Positions 11,941-22,026 of a DNA stretch of 64,000 nt are shown here, piece by piece (the stretch's first letter is position 1; each line of letters starts with the position of its first letter). The DNA is taken from assembly GCA_900239685.1 (NCBI GenBank), contig OENT01000139.1, positions 1-64,000 on the forward strand, written 5' to 3'. The stretch comes from Rotaria macrura. Its lineage: Eukaryota; Rotifera; Eurotatoria; Philodinida; Philodinidae. Position numbers and translations under genes: made by a program. The notes under the pieces are model-generated. The model was not told the DNA's origin. It saw only the letters and a list, made by a program, of their open reading frames with translations, and ran no database searches.

Positions 11941-12508
11941 TACGATGTACGATCATAAAAAATGTTACTATATGATTTTTTCCTCAATTCCGATCGATAG
12001 TTTCTTATCATCATTCGATATTGAGCTATCCTGATTTTTCCGTTGGAAAATTAAAACATTTTGGTGAAAATATAGTAGTTCGAGTTCAAATATTTTCCAA
12101 CGAGCTCACAAATCTCATTAGAACTTATTTAATGTAAATAGTTCAAACTTAAAAACGCTCTGGCACTTACAAAGTGTTTCCTTGTTTGATCTATTTTCAG
12201 TAATTGATCTATGCCCTGATAGAAAGCATTCATACTGTACCGATACTGTACTCTGGGAATACATCAAGTGAAGATTCGATTGTTCACAGATATTTTTCTA
12301 TTCGAGCTGTTGCTTTACATACAAAAGTTCATAGCTTCACAATTTCTAACCACTTTCATTCATAATTATACACGTTGAGATATGTTACCATTTTCTCTAT
12401 TGTATTCATAAGTGTTCGGTTAGAGAATCATTTTCTGCAGTAAATAGAATTCTTACAACAGTTAATTCTTGAATCTGACGTTGGATGTAATCTCAATTTC
12501 ATTACTGA

Positions 12509-13404
12509 TTAAGGCCCCCCCCCTCAAAAGTCTATTTCCGTCAAAGAAAGTCCAAATCGGCTGAAATTTTCAGGATTTGTTAGGACTAAGTCGGGTAGTC
12601 TACGATAAAAATTTCAGCCCGAAATATGCAAGTTTAAGGAAGTTATAAGGTGAACACTGATTAAAAATGACCCATTTTCCATCCTAGTTATTTTGCCTTA
12701 AACTATGTTTTTTCAAAAAAATTTTTTTACCATTCGATAGAACATGCAAATACGCAGGGCATCTCGTGCTCCGATTCTTGAAAAAGCTTTTTTTATGCCC
12801 AAAAACGTTTCCACAACTCAAACTCCGTGAAAAAAGGCCAAAAAACTGCAAGTGAATTTTGTAGGCGATCTTTTTTTGACATAAAAAAACGCTTTTTCAA
12901 AAATCGGAGCACGAGATGCCCTGCGTCTTTGCATGCTCTCTCGAATGGTAAAAAAATTTTTTCGAAAAAACATAGTTGAAGGCAAAATAACTAGGATAGA
13001 AAATGGAAAAACATGATTTTCAGAGAAACATAAAAACATTATTTCGATAATTTTTTGCTGTTTTTTTAAATTTTCTCAATTTTCACGCGGTTTTTGAGGA
13101 TTTGACCAATCTCGTCATGCGTAACTTTTAATTCTGCACACGCTGAGCGCTTAATTAATTATTAATTAATTAATTAAATAATCAGTAATTAGAAATCGAA
13201 GACCTAATTTTTAAAAAAAAAACCGTTTTTGACATAGAGGACCTCTCAAAGATCACTAAAAATTTCGGTCAAAAAATGGTGTTTGGAAAAAAAACTATAG
13301 TGATTCTGAAAGAGCAGAACATGGGCTATCACCCCATGGTGTTATCTTAATTTTCATTTTCTCGACGAATATCGACTTTTTTTGAGGGGGGGGGGGGGCC
13401 TTAA
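12509..13404. mobile_element. Non-autonomous fold-back DNA transposon, TTAA target site
   Basis: The element spans 12513-13400 (888 bp) between two TTAA copies (12509-12512 and 13401-13404). Its ends are inverted: GGCCCCCCCCCTCAAAA on the left and, on the right, the reverse complement with a longer C/G tract. Similarity continues imperfectly for about 20 bp (left AGTCTATTTCCGTC, right AGTCGATATTCGTC). No transposase frame is present. TTAA duplication and short C-rich ends fit piggyBac-like elements, but the GGCCCC terminus differs from the usual CCC/CCT start, so the superfamily call is tentative. It contains its own large internal palindrome and an ATTAATTAATTAA stretch near 13150. Confidence 0.85.
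12673..13006. repeat. Internal long inverted repeat of the TTAA element
   Basis: Roughly 125 bp at 12673-12796 are repeated in reverse complement at about 12878-13006, with about 80 bp between. The arms include AGGGCATCTCGTGCTCCGAT on the left and its exact complement on the right, with scattered differences elsewhere (about 90% identity by eye). Transcripts would fold into a long hairpin. Confidence 0.85.
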
Positions 13405-15810
13405 AGTAGAACTTCTTTCATTTTACTGTTCATCTCTCTCCTTTTACCTTATCAGCAATAAAATACTTCTGAATCTTTAATTGCTCTCTTGAGAGAATAT
13501 TTAACATTGTACTGAATCTATCACGTTTCAAAAGTGTTTTATAGAGTCACATACATTTCAATTAGATGTTATCATGAAAAATAAAATCTACTATTGCATC
13601 TACTGATGTAAAACATGCGATCGTTCCACGAATATGATTAGTAAAAATAAAAAATACGCTATACAGATATTTCAGCGAGAGTACTTAGTACTCATAACTG
13701 GTCACTCCCATATTTTAGGAGAATATTCTTTTTATTTTCCTAACAGAGCATGTTTCTGATTCATTGTTTTCACCCAATATGTTTCATCGCTTATTCATAA
13801 CATATAAGCTGTTGATATGTCAATCGAAACTGTTGCTACTCAATAAAAGCATTCTGATGAAAAACTTCATGCTTTAGATAGATTCTTAAAAAAGACAGAA
13901 ACAACATTGCAACTTACTGTAACTAGAAATATTTGCTGAATGTATGAAATAAAATAGAATAAAGATAAGATAACGATAGTAAGTCATACACAGCATGTTG
14001 GAGAGTTGCTGAATACAGAATAATTCATGAGATAATATCAGACAAACAAAATAACCACTGAATATTTCAAGTTTTCATGCTTAGAGTCAATATGAAAGTA
14101 GCTATTTATTAAGAAAGTCCATATAAAGAGACAAAAGATAAGAATGTACGTAGGTCTTTATCAACTTCATGGAAAAATGTTATCATTTGTCAATCATAAG
14201 TAAATCATTTCTCTCAATTATATAACATAAACAAATGTATAGCAACCTCGAGTATATGGGATCAGTAGAAATAATGTTGAATGAATAGCTGAAAATAAAG
14301 ACAGACTTTATTAATCAAATTTCGACTCAGGACAGACAAAAAGAACAACTAGGTCCATGATCGGGACGTACTCGATAGATGAGTTCAAGAGAGGATCTCA
14401 GGAAAAATTTACAAATCAAAAAGAGTCAACCAATTAGTGATAGTGATATTACGATCTGAATAGAAATTCCATGACATTTAGTTTTTCATTTATTGATACA
14501 TTGATTATTAATTTTCGTTGAAATGTCAAGCAGAACGATTTCACCGTTGAATAAATATCACTTCAAATTTTTAATTTCTTAATCTAACATTATTGGTATT
14601 ATACCTTTCAAAGAAAGTCTTTGTGCAACAATCCAAGCTTCATTCTGCGAATAAAATTCTATTTTTACCAAAAACAAGTTCTCTATCGAAGAGTTTAGAC
14701 TATACCGAATAGATCGATTTTGCTATTTTTAGAAAGATTTAGTTGACTGATTGAAACAGTTTTGTTAAACTTGAGGGAATTTAAAATGAATATGGCCGAG
14801 AGATTTTTCCAATATTGTGGAACGAAAAAGCAATTAGAATCCGAAAAAAGATCTTATTGAGGATGAGTTTTGTTGAGTTTATATACAATGGTGTTTGTTC
14901 GACTTGGCTCGAAAGGATCCAAATATTTTTCAAGAATAAGTCTTCATATTTGCTTTTGTTGCCGCCATGCTTAACCTTTTTTCTTATCGAACTTACTATT
15001 ACTGATCCAGTATTAAATTTGAGACCTGTGTCAGTCTCCTCACTGGTAACAATAGCATACAATTTGAACCGAATAACAACAACTGTTGTGTAGTTGACAG
15101 ATTGTTGCGTATGATGTGTGTTGAACTAATTTCTGAAAAGATGTCATTTATTATTAGTTACACAAATCTACTGCTGTGCAGATAGCTGACCACAAAGACG
15201 ATCATTCGATAATTAATCATCAATTTAAACTAGTCACGAATTAGTGACAATTAATCTCCGTTGTAAATTCTATAAGAAACAACTAAATCGGTAGTTCACA
15301 GTGTATGGACACTATGTGATTCGGCAGCATTATCAAACTTTTTCAACTAGTTGAAAATATTTTTGAATAACCGCTTGTTAATATCAATCATCAATGTACA
15401 CGTTCAATTGAGTGTCAGAAGCCAGATACAATAGATGGTGCTAATTGATTAGCTATATCCCAGACCTATTCTTAAATTCTTTGAATTCTGAATAGATATA
15501 TACTTGCTTTACAAAAATACACAGTTTGACTTTATGAAATTATTATTCTATGCGATAACAGAAGACTTTCCAACAATCAATTGATCGAATAAATAAACCA
15601 ATCAGTGCTTTTCACTCTCGTATGCGCTTTGTTACAAGTTACTGCTGCATAAGAAAATAACGTTTGAAAATATATATTCTTTGATGAGTAAATTTTGAAA
15701 AAGTAATTTCTATCACGCTTCCTCAATGGTTGATAGCGTCAACATCGATGAGCCAATTCCTAGTAAAATAACTTTGCAATAACTATTTTAAAGTTCAAAT
15801 ATTATAATGT
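13405..15810. other. Intergenic DNA with weak minus-strand open blocks
   Basis: No firm gene. On the minus strand a frame without ATG stays open for about 118 codons (about 15115-14781), overlapped on the plus strand by a 92-codon frame. A separate 23-codon minus-strand stretch (14396-14327) starts at an AG and is followed within 10 bp by AATAAA. They could be exons of an unrecognised gene, but phase and motifs do not prove it. Confidence 0.35.
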
Positions 15811-18003
15811 ATGATAGATCGTCGATCGAAGCGATCATGTCGTCCATCATTAGTTAAGTCAACTCCAAGCATAGAAACAAAAGAAAACGAACCATTCATC
15901 GATGAGAATGAAATCGAGGAAGAAGATCCACCTGAACAATATCAATTTGGAGATATTTTTTGGGTTCGTATTGCGGGTAATCCATGGTGGCCGGCACTAG
16001 TCTATGGTACGTAGTAAGCAGTGTTTTTATTTAGCTATTTAGAAAATACATACATTTGTCATCTAGGTTCATACTATGAAGATTACATTCATACGAAAGT
16101 AGTTAAAACTTCTCGTCGACCAAAGAAACGTAGGCATTCGATTCTTTTGTTTTGTAAATTCTCCACATTAAAAGTAACATTTTCATTCAGGTCGTTATTT
16201 TGTGTATTTTTATGGTCCTTCCTTTGAATATACGTGGGTGGATGAATCAGCCGTAATAATCTATTCTGGTCTGAGTGAATTTATTCGACAGGCTGATATA
16301 AGCGTTCAAAATGTTTGTTTACTCATTGTCAGAGCTTTTCGATTCATTTATTTATTTTTGTGAAGGCAACAAAAAAATCTGAACAAGAAGCATTGGCCAA
16401 TCGCTTTGAACTCAGAGTAACCGCAAATAAACGGGCTGACTGGTAAATACATGTGTACATGCATACAGATATTTGATTATAAAGGTAATGTTTCTATCCA
16501 TAAGGGATAAAGCTATCGCAGAAGCAGATCAAGCACTAAAACTAAGTCGTCAAGAGCGTGCAGGAAATTTCTCTGTAATATTAAAAGATATTTTGTATCA
16601 AGCAGAAAGTACTGTATATTTAATTCTTGCGCAAGTAAAAAAAAAACTTTTCATTATTTTGTATAGAAAATAAATCGACTAAAAAACGGCAATCTTCAAC
16701 TGCTCCAAGAAAATCTGTAAATAGAAAAACAAAAATTTTAATGAGAAAATAAATAATTTCTATTGCAGAAAAAAAGCTTATCACCTTCTACAGAGTCATC
16801 TTCAAATGGTTCATCTGTGAAAAGACAAAAAACAAAGTCTACGGTAATTCATTGATTTTTAAATCAATTTACATCGAAAAGAAGCTTGTCTTTTTATCAA
16901 TGACAAGATCGACTTTCTCTACAAATGAAACAACAGAACCTACCAGAGTCGGATTCACTGAGTCATAGTTGTTTTCTGTTGTATGAGAGTAATCCTTGTA
17001 CGTATACGAGATAGATTTTTTCGATGAACAGAAAAACCGATATAATTCTCAAACGATTGTTGATGCATAAAGAAACTAAAATATTTCAATGTCGGTATTA
17101 AACGAGACCTGAGCTTTATTCCTGCGACTTTATTCCAGTTCTGATGACATAAATTTTGTCATTGCACACATAAAAACTTAAATCTCGAAAGATAAACGCT
17201 TGTGTAGGGTAGATGTAGATGACACATTCGAATAGAAAAATTTGATGCGAGTTCACATTTTAATTCAAAGTTAGTTCATATGTAGAAATTATAATTTTGC
17301 GCACATACATTTTTAGAAGACCAAGACATATCTTGAATAGATACCAGGTGAAAGAGTTTGGTGTTGGTTGAATATTAGTAAATAATAAAATCCTTACTAC
17401 TCTTAAATAATGTGTATTTTTTCAATGGAGAAAGATCAATAAGATTCGATTACGTTTCTATCCGTTCTGGGAATTTGTTGTTTATATTTCACACGTTCTA
17501 TTTTGATGAAAATACAAATATATTGAGAAGTTTATTGCGTAAGATGTTGATCGTTTCAGCTTTTATCTTGTTAGAAATTACTATGAAAATTTTATTCCTA
17601 GACTGAATCAAGATCAACAACACTACTGCACGTTGGTTTGCCTATATTAACAAAACAAGAAGAAAACAATCTTATAAGTAGTCTGCTCGATCATCCAAAA
17701 CACAAACAATTAACGCTTGATGAAGCGAAATCATTTGTTTGTCAATCAGTTACTGATATGATTAAAGAGAACTTCAATTATGATATGTCGTGTATTCAAA
17801 TCGAATGGTTCTATGGTAAATCTAACGAAAAATAGTTTGTCACTGATTTAATCTTTTTCTTCATAGATTTTCTTTTGAAAAATCCAGATATAGTTTTTAA
17901 ATACTCTCAGTGGTTTAGTGAAGACATAAAATTAGTAAAAGATGATCCAATTTATATGAAACAATGTCAGTTAAAAGATATGATTCAAAATCAAAAGAAC
18001 TAA
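15811..18003 (+). CDS. PWWP-domain protein, tandem copy 1
   Basis: Nine exons (15811-16006, 16067-16129, 16191-16312, 16366-16442, 16505-16608, 16667-16716, 16769-16843, 17602-17815, 17867-18003) give 345 residues in one frame. A PWWP module starts near residue 46: GDIFWVRIAGNPWWPALVYG, then after two introns RRYFVYFYGPSFEYTWV. PWWP domains read methylated histone lysines (classically H3K36me) and bind DNA, so a chromatin role is expected. A basic/Ser-rich linker follows (KKRQSSTAPRK). The last 100 residues form an unrecognised domain shared with copies 2 and 3: LTLDEAKSFV, IEWFYDFLLKNP, FKYSQWF. A 758-bp intron precedes it. At the place where PWWP cages usually carry an aromatic residue (G-x-Y/F-P) this copy has Asn. 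The exon 5 donor (GTACTG) was chosen by homology with copy 3. The start is the first in-frame ATG. Confidence 0.85.
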
Positions 18004-18090
18004 TCCTTCATGTGTTACCTTTTCTTCCTTCTCTATGTCTTATTAATTGTACATCTATATTGAAATGACTTTTTTATATGTAAAAATGAA

Positions 18091-18135
18091 AATAAACAAT
18101 CAATCTAGTTTTTCGTTCTTGATCTATTATTGTAG
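18091..18135 (+). promoter_or_regulatory. Intercistronic poly(A) signal and splice acceptor
   Basis: AATAAA at 18091-18096 follows the stop of PWWP copy 1 by about 90 bp. A T-rich stretch then leads to ATTATTGTAG, ending at 18135 exactly one base before the ATG of copy 2. With only 132 bp between stop and start, there is little space for an independent promoter. The layout matches a trans-spliced downstream cistron. Spliced-leader trans-splicing is known in bdelloid rotifers; its use here is inference. Confidence 0.5.
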
Positions 18136-21100
18136 ATGACAAATCCGTCTAAAAATCGTAAATGGAATGCTAATAGTGAGATGACTTGTTAATTATATAC
18201 TATTTAGAGAAAAATCAACTAAAACGTAAATTATCTAATGATGATTTAATCGAACCATCCATATTCGATATGTTGGAAAATGAACTTCAAATCGGAGATA
18301 TTGTCTTGGCGAAAATTAATGGATTTTCATGGTAAGATTATTCGATAGTATAACAGACGAACATGCTCATGGTTACTTCTGCCATCTTGACTTAACGAAC
18401 TATTGATTTTGACAAAAAACAAACAGGATTTCTACATGAAGAGTACGATCAATAAATCTAATATTTCATGAATGGAAATTTTCGCTAATCAATACTTAAG
18501 TAGACTCTCGACTAATTAGTATTTTTGTTCTATTACATCGATAAATTTCTCATCACATCCTACATTCTATCTCATATGCAGATCGGAATTATCATTAAAA
18601 TAATTACATGTTCTCCTTTCTTTCATCTAAAGACTATACGAAACTTTCATGATGATGGCGTTTCAGTAACGAAAAAAAAAACTAATGATACTTGGTGTGC
18701 TTGTCTTTTAGATCCGCACGGTTTATTTTGTAGCTTACTCTGCATAGAATTGTCTCAAATGAACTGTTCTAATGAAATAATGAAAGCATCGTAAAAACTG
18801 AAAATTTCCTCCAGTTATTTCGTATTATAATAGAGAGTTTTATTTTACAGCGTCAGTTCTGAAGTGATAGATATTTTGCGTAATGTACGGTCCTTTTGAA
18901 AACTTAACTTATTTAAATCGGATTCGTCACTAGCAGTCTTCTGTTAGAAAAAACTCTAGAGTTAAGATTTCTTTCTGATCGAACAGAATACAGATGGAAG
19001 ATTTTATTCGACAAAAACGTTTCAGCAATGCTAATCTTCATATATTTTTCAATCAGTTAGTACGCTTCGAACAAAAAGTAACCGACAACATATTTCGATT
19101 GAGAATAATCTACTTTAAAAATAAAACTCTATTTCAGTTTATCTAAATCATTTAAAATTCAATAATTACATTTAAATGGATTATTGCCATAAAGATCGTC
19201 AATGACAATAATACCAGGAACAATCTATGATCTGGTCGATAGATTTTAAAAAAAAGACTATAAATGCATAGTCAAGACTATTGATACATTAGACACTTCC
19301 TTTCTTCCACTACTGGTTGTGCCGATTGATAATCGTCGTAGATGCTCGAGTTCTTTTTTTCGAAAATTTATTAAGCATATAATTTTTCAAATGTAAAAGT
19401 TTCTATCACAACATGTTGATGAATCAAACTACTATATGAAATAGAGATAAACTTTTTTCGATCAGTATGAATAGAGAAAATTCAGAGAATTTCGCCGGAA
19501 TATATTTCATCTTTACTATACATTCTTCTCTTTGTACTTTCTAGGTGGCCATCGTTTATTTACGGTAATGATTGGTGCAATCTACGAGGATATCTATTGT
19601 ATGAGTTTTAAATTTAGGTTGTTTTTCTGATGATTGGCGATATGTTAAACTAATAAGTAAGCTATGATAAAGAATTGATTCATCACATATTGCTTTGATA
19701 TCTTATAAGAACAATTGGGCGTACCTGCAAGAAAGCAATATTTCATATATACTTTTGGATCACAGTTCAAAGTAAATGATTCATCGATTATATACGAAAG
19801 ACTTATTTGTCAATTATTTTTAGCATGCATGGGTTTATCAAGGATGTATTTATCGTTATACAGGTTCAAAAGATTTTAGAAATTATTCAGAAAATTGTGC
19901 TAAACAAGTAAGGAATTTTTTCTTCTATAAGAAGTAATACTTGATCTTTGTTCAGGCAAGAACAAGACAAGCAAAAGAACACGTACGAAAAAGATTTAAT
20001 CTAAAGTTGTCAAAAGATTTACGTCCGTTATGGTATACTATTGAATTGATTCATTCGATGACTAGTTATTTTTCATTCTTCGATATTTTAGGAAAGAAGC
20101 ACTTAAGGAGGCCGATGAAATTTTAGCTCTACCGATTGATTTGCGTTTAAGTGTTTTTGAAAAAATGATTCGATCATTACTAAGTCCAGCTGATTATTCA
20201 ATAATTCAAAAAAGTAATAAGTTTTTGTCAATGTTTTGATTTAAAAACGAAAATTTCTTTGCTTTAAGAAAATGCGAAAGTAGCACTGTCAACACCTCTT
20301 TCTATCGACTCACCTATTCATCAACAACAACACTCATCATTGCAAGTACGTTATTGTAGTCCGTCGGCCAAGTCAAATCTGTCCAACGCTTATCCAAGAC
20401 AGTGGAGCTAATGGCAACAAATCCAACGAGTCGCTCATTATCAAATAAGATCATACAAGTATCATCGAAAGTCGGTAGTCAATCTAAACGATCATTTTCA
20501 TTCCATTCAACACCTAATGACATTGATTCACGAACCAAGATTCAAGTATATCAACATCGTCGTATACTGATTTAGCATAGAAAGCAGGTTTTCTTTTTAA
20601 TTTAGGCAAAACCAATGTTAATGACAACAAATCACGAATCAGATAATGATATTGCTATTGTTAAATTCAATCCACCATCTTCCGTTTCACTAACAACTGC
20701 GATATGTCATTTTCTTGACAAAGGTGGTTATTACAACTTCATTCTTGTTTGTTTGAAATAAGTATTATTGGTTTTCTTTGTTAAATAAATAAAGGTATGC
20801 CATCGTTGACAATTTATGAAGAGATATGTCTGGTGGATGAATTGATTAATCATCGATTAGGTGCCTCATTAACATTAACCGATGCTCAATTGTTTGTTGA
20901 ACAGTACGTTATTAATATTTCGTCAACGAATTATAATCATCGAATGTTATTTGTTCAAAGTGACTTTTTCTTTGATTTTCTATTAAAATATCCACAAATT
21001 ATACTTAAACATCGACAATGGTTTATCGATTTTCAACAAACTCTAATGCCAATGAATTGTGATAAGATTGAATTAAAAAAATGGCAATTAGCAACATTGT

Positions 21101-21138
21101 TACATGCACATGTGAATTTAGAACAAAGCTTTCATTAG
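18136..21138 (+). CDS. PWWP-domain protein, tandem copy 2
   Basis: Twelve exons (18136-18175, 18208-18331, 19545-19564, 19618-19656, 19710-19771, 19824-19907, 19956-20032, 20092-20213, 20269-20345, 20408-20545, 20606-20723, 20795-21138) give 414 residues. The PWWP module reads GDIVLAKINGFSWWPSFIYG, with the first Pro replaced by Ser and an aromatic Phe kept at the cage position, then ARKQYFIYTFG and AWVYQG. A 77-nt exon (19956-20032) has exact length counterparts in copies 1 and 3. A Ser/Lys-rich linker precedes the shared C-terminal domain, here in one intronless exon (FFDFLLKYPQIILKHRQWF). The first intron would be only 32 nt, and the acceptor at 20407 (GTGGAG) was chosen because nearer AGs break the frame. 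A 1.2-kb intron splits the PWWP domain just after SW. Likely chromatin reader; partners unknown. Confidence 0.8.
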
Positions 21139-22026
21139 AATTTTCTTCTTGTATTTTTCAAACGTTCTTAGATTTTCATCCTAGAAGTTTTTTGATTATG
21201 AAATCAAATAGGCATATTGAAAAGAGCAACAAATGATTATATATTTTGTTGTTGATATTGTTGGAAAATAGACATTGTAGAAATCGTACTAAGTTTTTCT
21301 AGAAAGACACGCATCAGTTATGATGCTTGCTCATTGATAGGCATAGTTTAAATTGTTAAGTCTTGTGAGCAGTATAGTATCAATGGTAATTGTATAGAAT
21401 ACATGAAATTTTAATGAAAAGTTATAATCTTGACGTTACTCGGTACCATAATAATATGAAGAGCAAAATCATTTTAGACTTGAAAAGGCTCGAAAATTAG
21501 GAGTCCTTTTTCGTCCTATGACAGGCATAGTAGATTAGATCTCGTTTCAGTTCAAAACTTGAAAGAATCATTTCAAATTTTGAACTGAAACGAGTTTTAG
21601 CACTTCGCTCTGTATTGACGTTTAGTTCTATATTGGTTTAGTGAATGATTAGAATAGTTTTTATTTCACTCATTCGTAGCATCTTTTGATCGATATAATT
21701 TTCAAGTTTATGTTGTTGAATCCCTAGAATCGTTCCCGAGAATCTTCAACTCCCTTAAAAATAACAATGGCTCACAAGTTTTGGTCTTGCTTAAAATATC
21801 CTATGTGTACTATCGAGATCATTTTCCAACATTCATAACATATTCATTTCAAGTAAAGTACTTCTCATTAAAAGAATTTCTATTGATTGTTTTTCACTTG
21901 AAAATCTTCTCGAAGAAACCTCTTAACAGTCATTGAGGAAGCATGACTATCAGCTAGAGGTTGAAGGTGTTTTTACATAATCAATTAAAGATTCGTCATT
22001 TGTTTGGTCTTCTAGATATAAAATTC
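21139..22026. other. Intergenic DNA between PWWP copies 2 and 3
   Basis: There is no open frame of note. It contains the hairpin at 21541-21594. A pyrimidine-rich acceptor (TTTGGTCTTCTAG) ends 11 bp before the ATG of copy 3. Confidence 0.6.
21541..21594. repeat. Near-perfect hairpin, about 24-bp stem, 6-nt loop
   Basis: CTCGTTTCAGTTCAAAA (21541-21557) is the exact reverse complement of 21578-21594, and the pairing continues inward (CTTGAAA against TTTCAAA) with a single C/T difference. As RNA this is a stem of about 24 bp with one mismatch or wobble and a very short loop. It lies 400 bp after PWWP copy 2. It could be a miniature palindromic element or a small-RNA precursor; no more can be said. 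Confidence 0.85.

Larger units (their letters stand above)
10430..12508. other. Intergenic DNA with small inverted repeats
   Basis: No gene is supported. Short open frames on the minus strand (10937-11146, 11628-11897) have no motif or splice context. The stretch holds two inverted-repeat structures listed separately (10864-10929 and about 11680-11940). Confidence 0.5.

Noticed and set aside
16021..16227. Plus-strand 68-codon ORF inside PWWP copy 1
   Set aside because: A frame running through introns 1 and 2 of the gene; conserved splice sites and copy-to-copy homology support the spliced model.
20346..20407. Alternative 14-nt intron (GTACGTTATTGTAG) in PWWP copy 2
   Set aside because: Too short to splice. 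The acceptor at 20407 gives a 62-nt intron and the same downstream frame.
20797..21138. Independent 113-aa gene starting at the internal ATG 20797
   Set aside because: It is the last exon of PWWP copy 2 (acceptor AAAG before GT-ATG); its homology to the ends of copies 1 and 3 shows it is a C-terminal domain.
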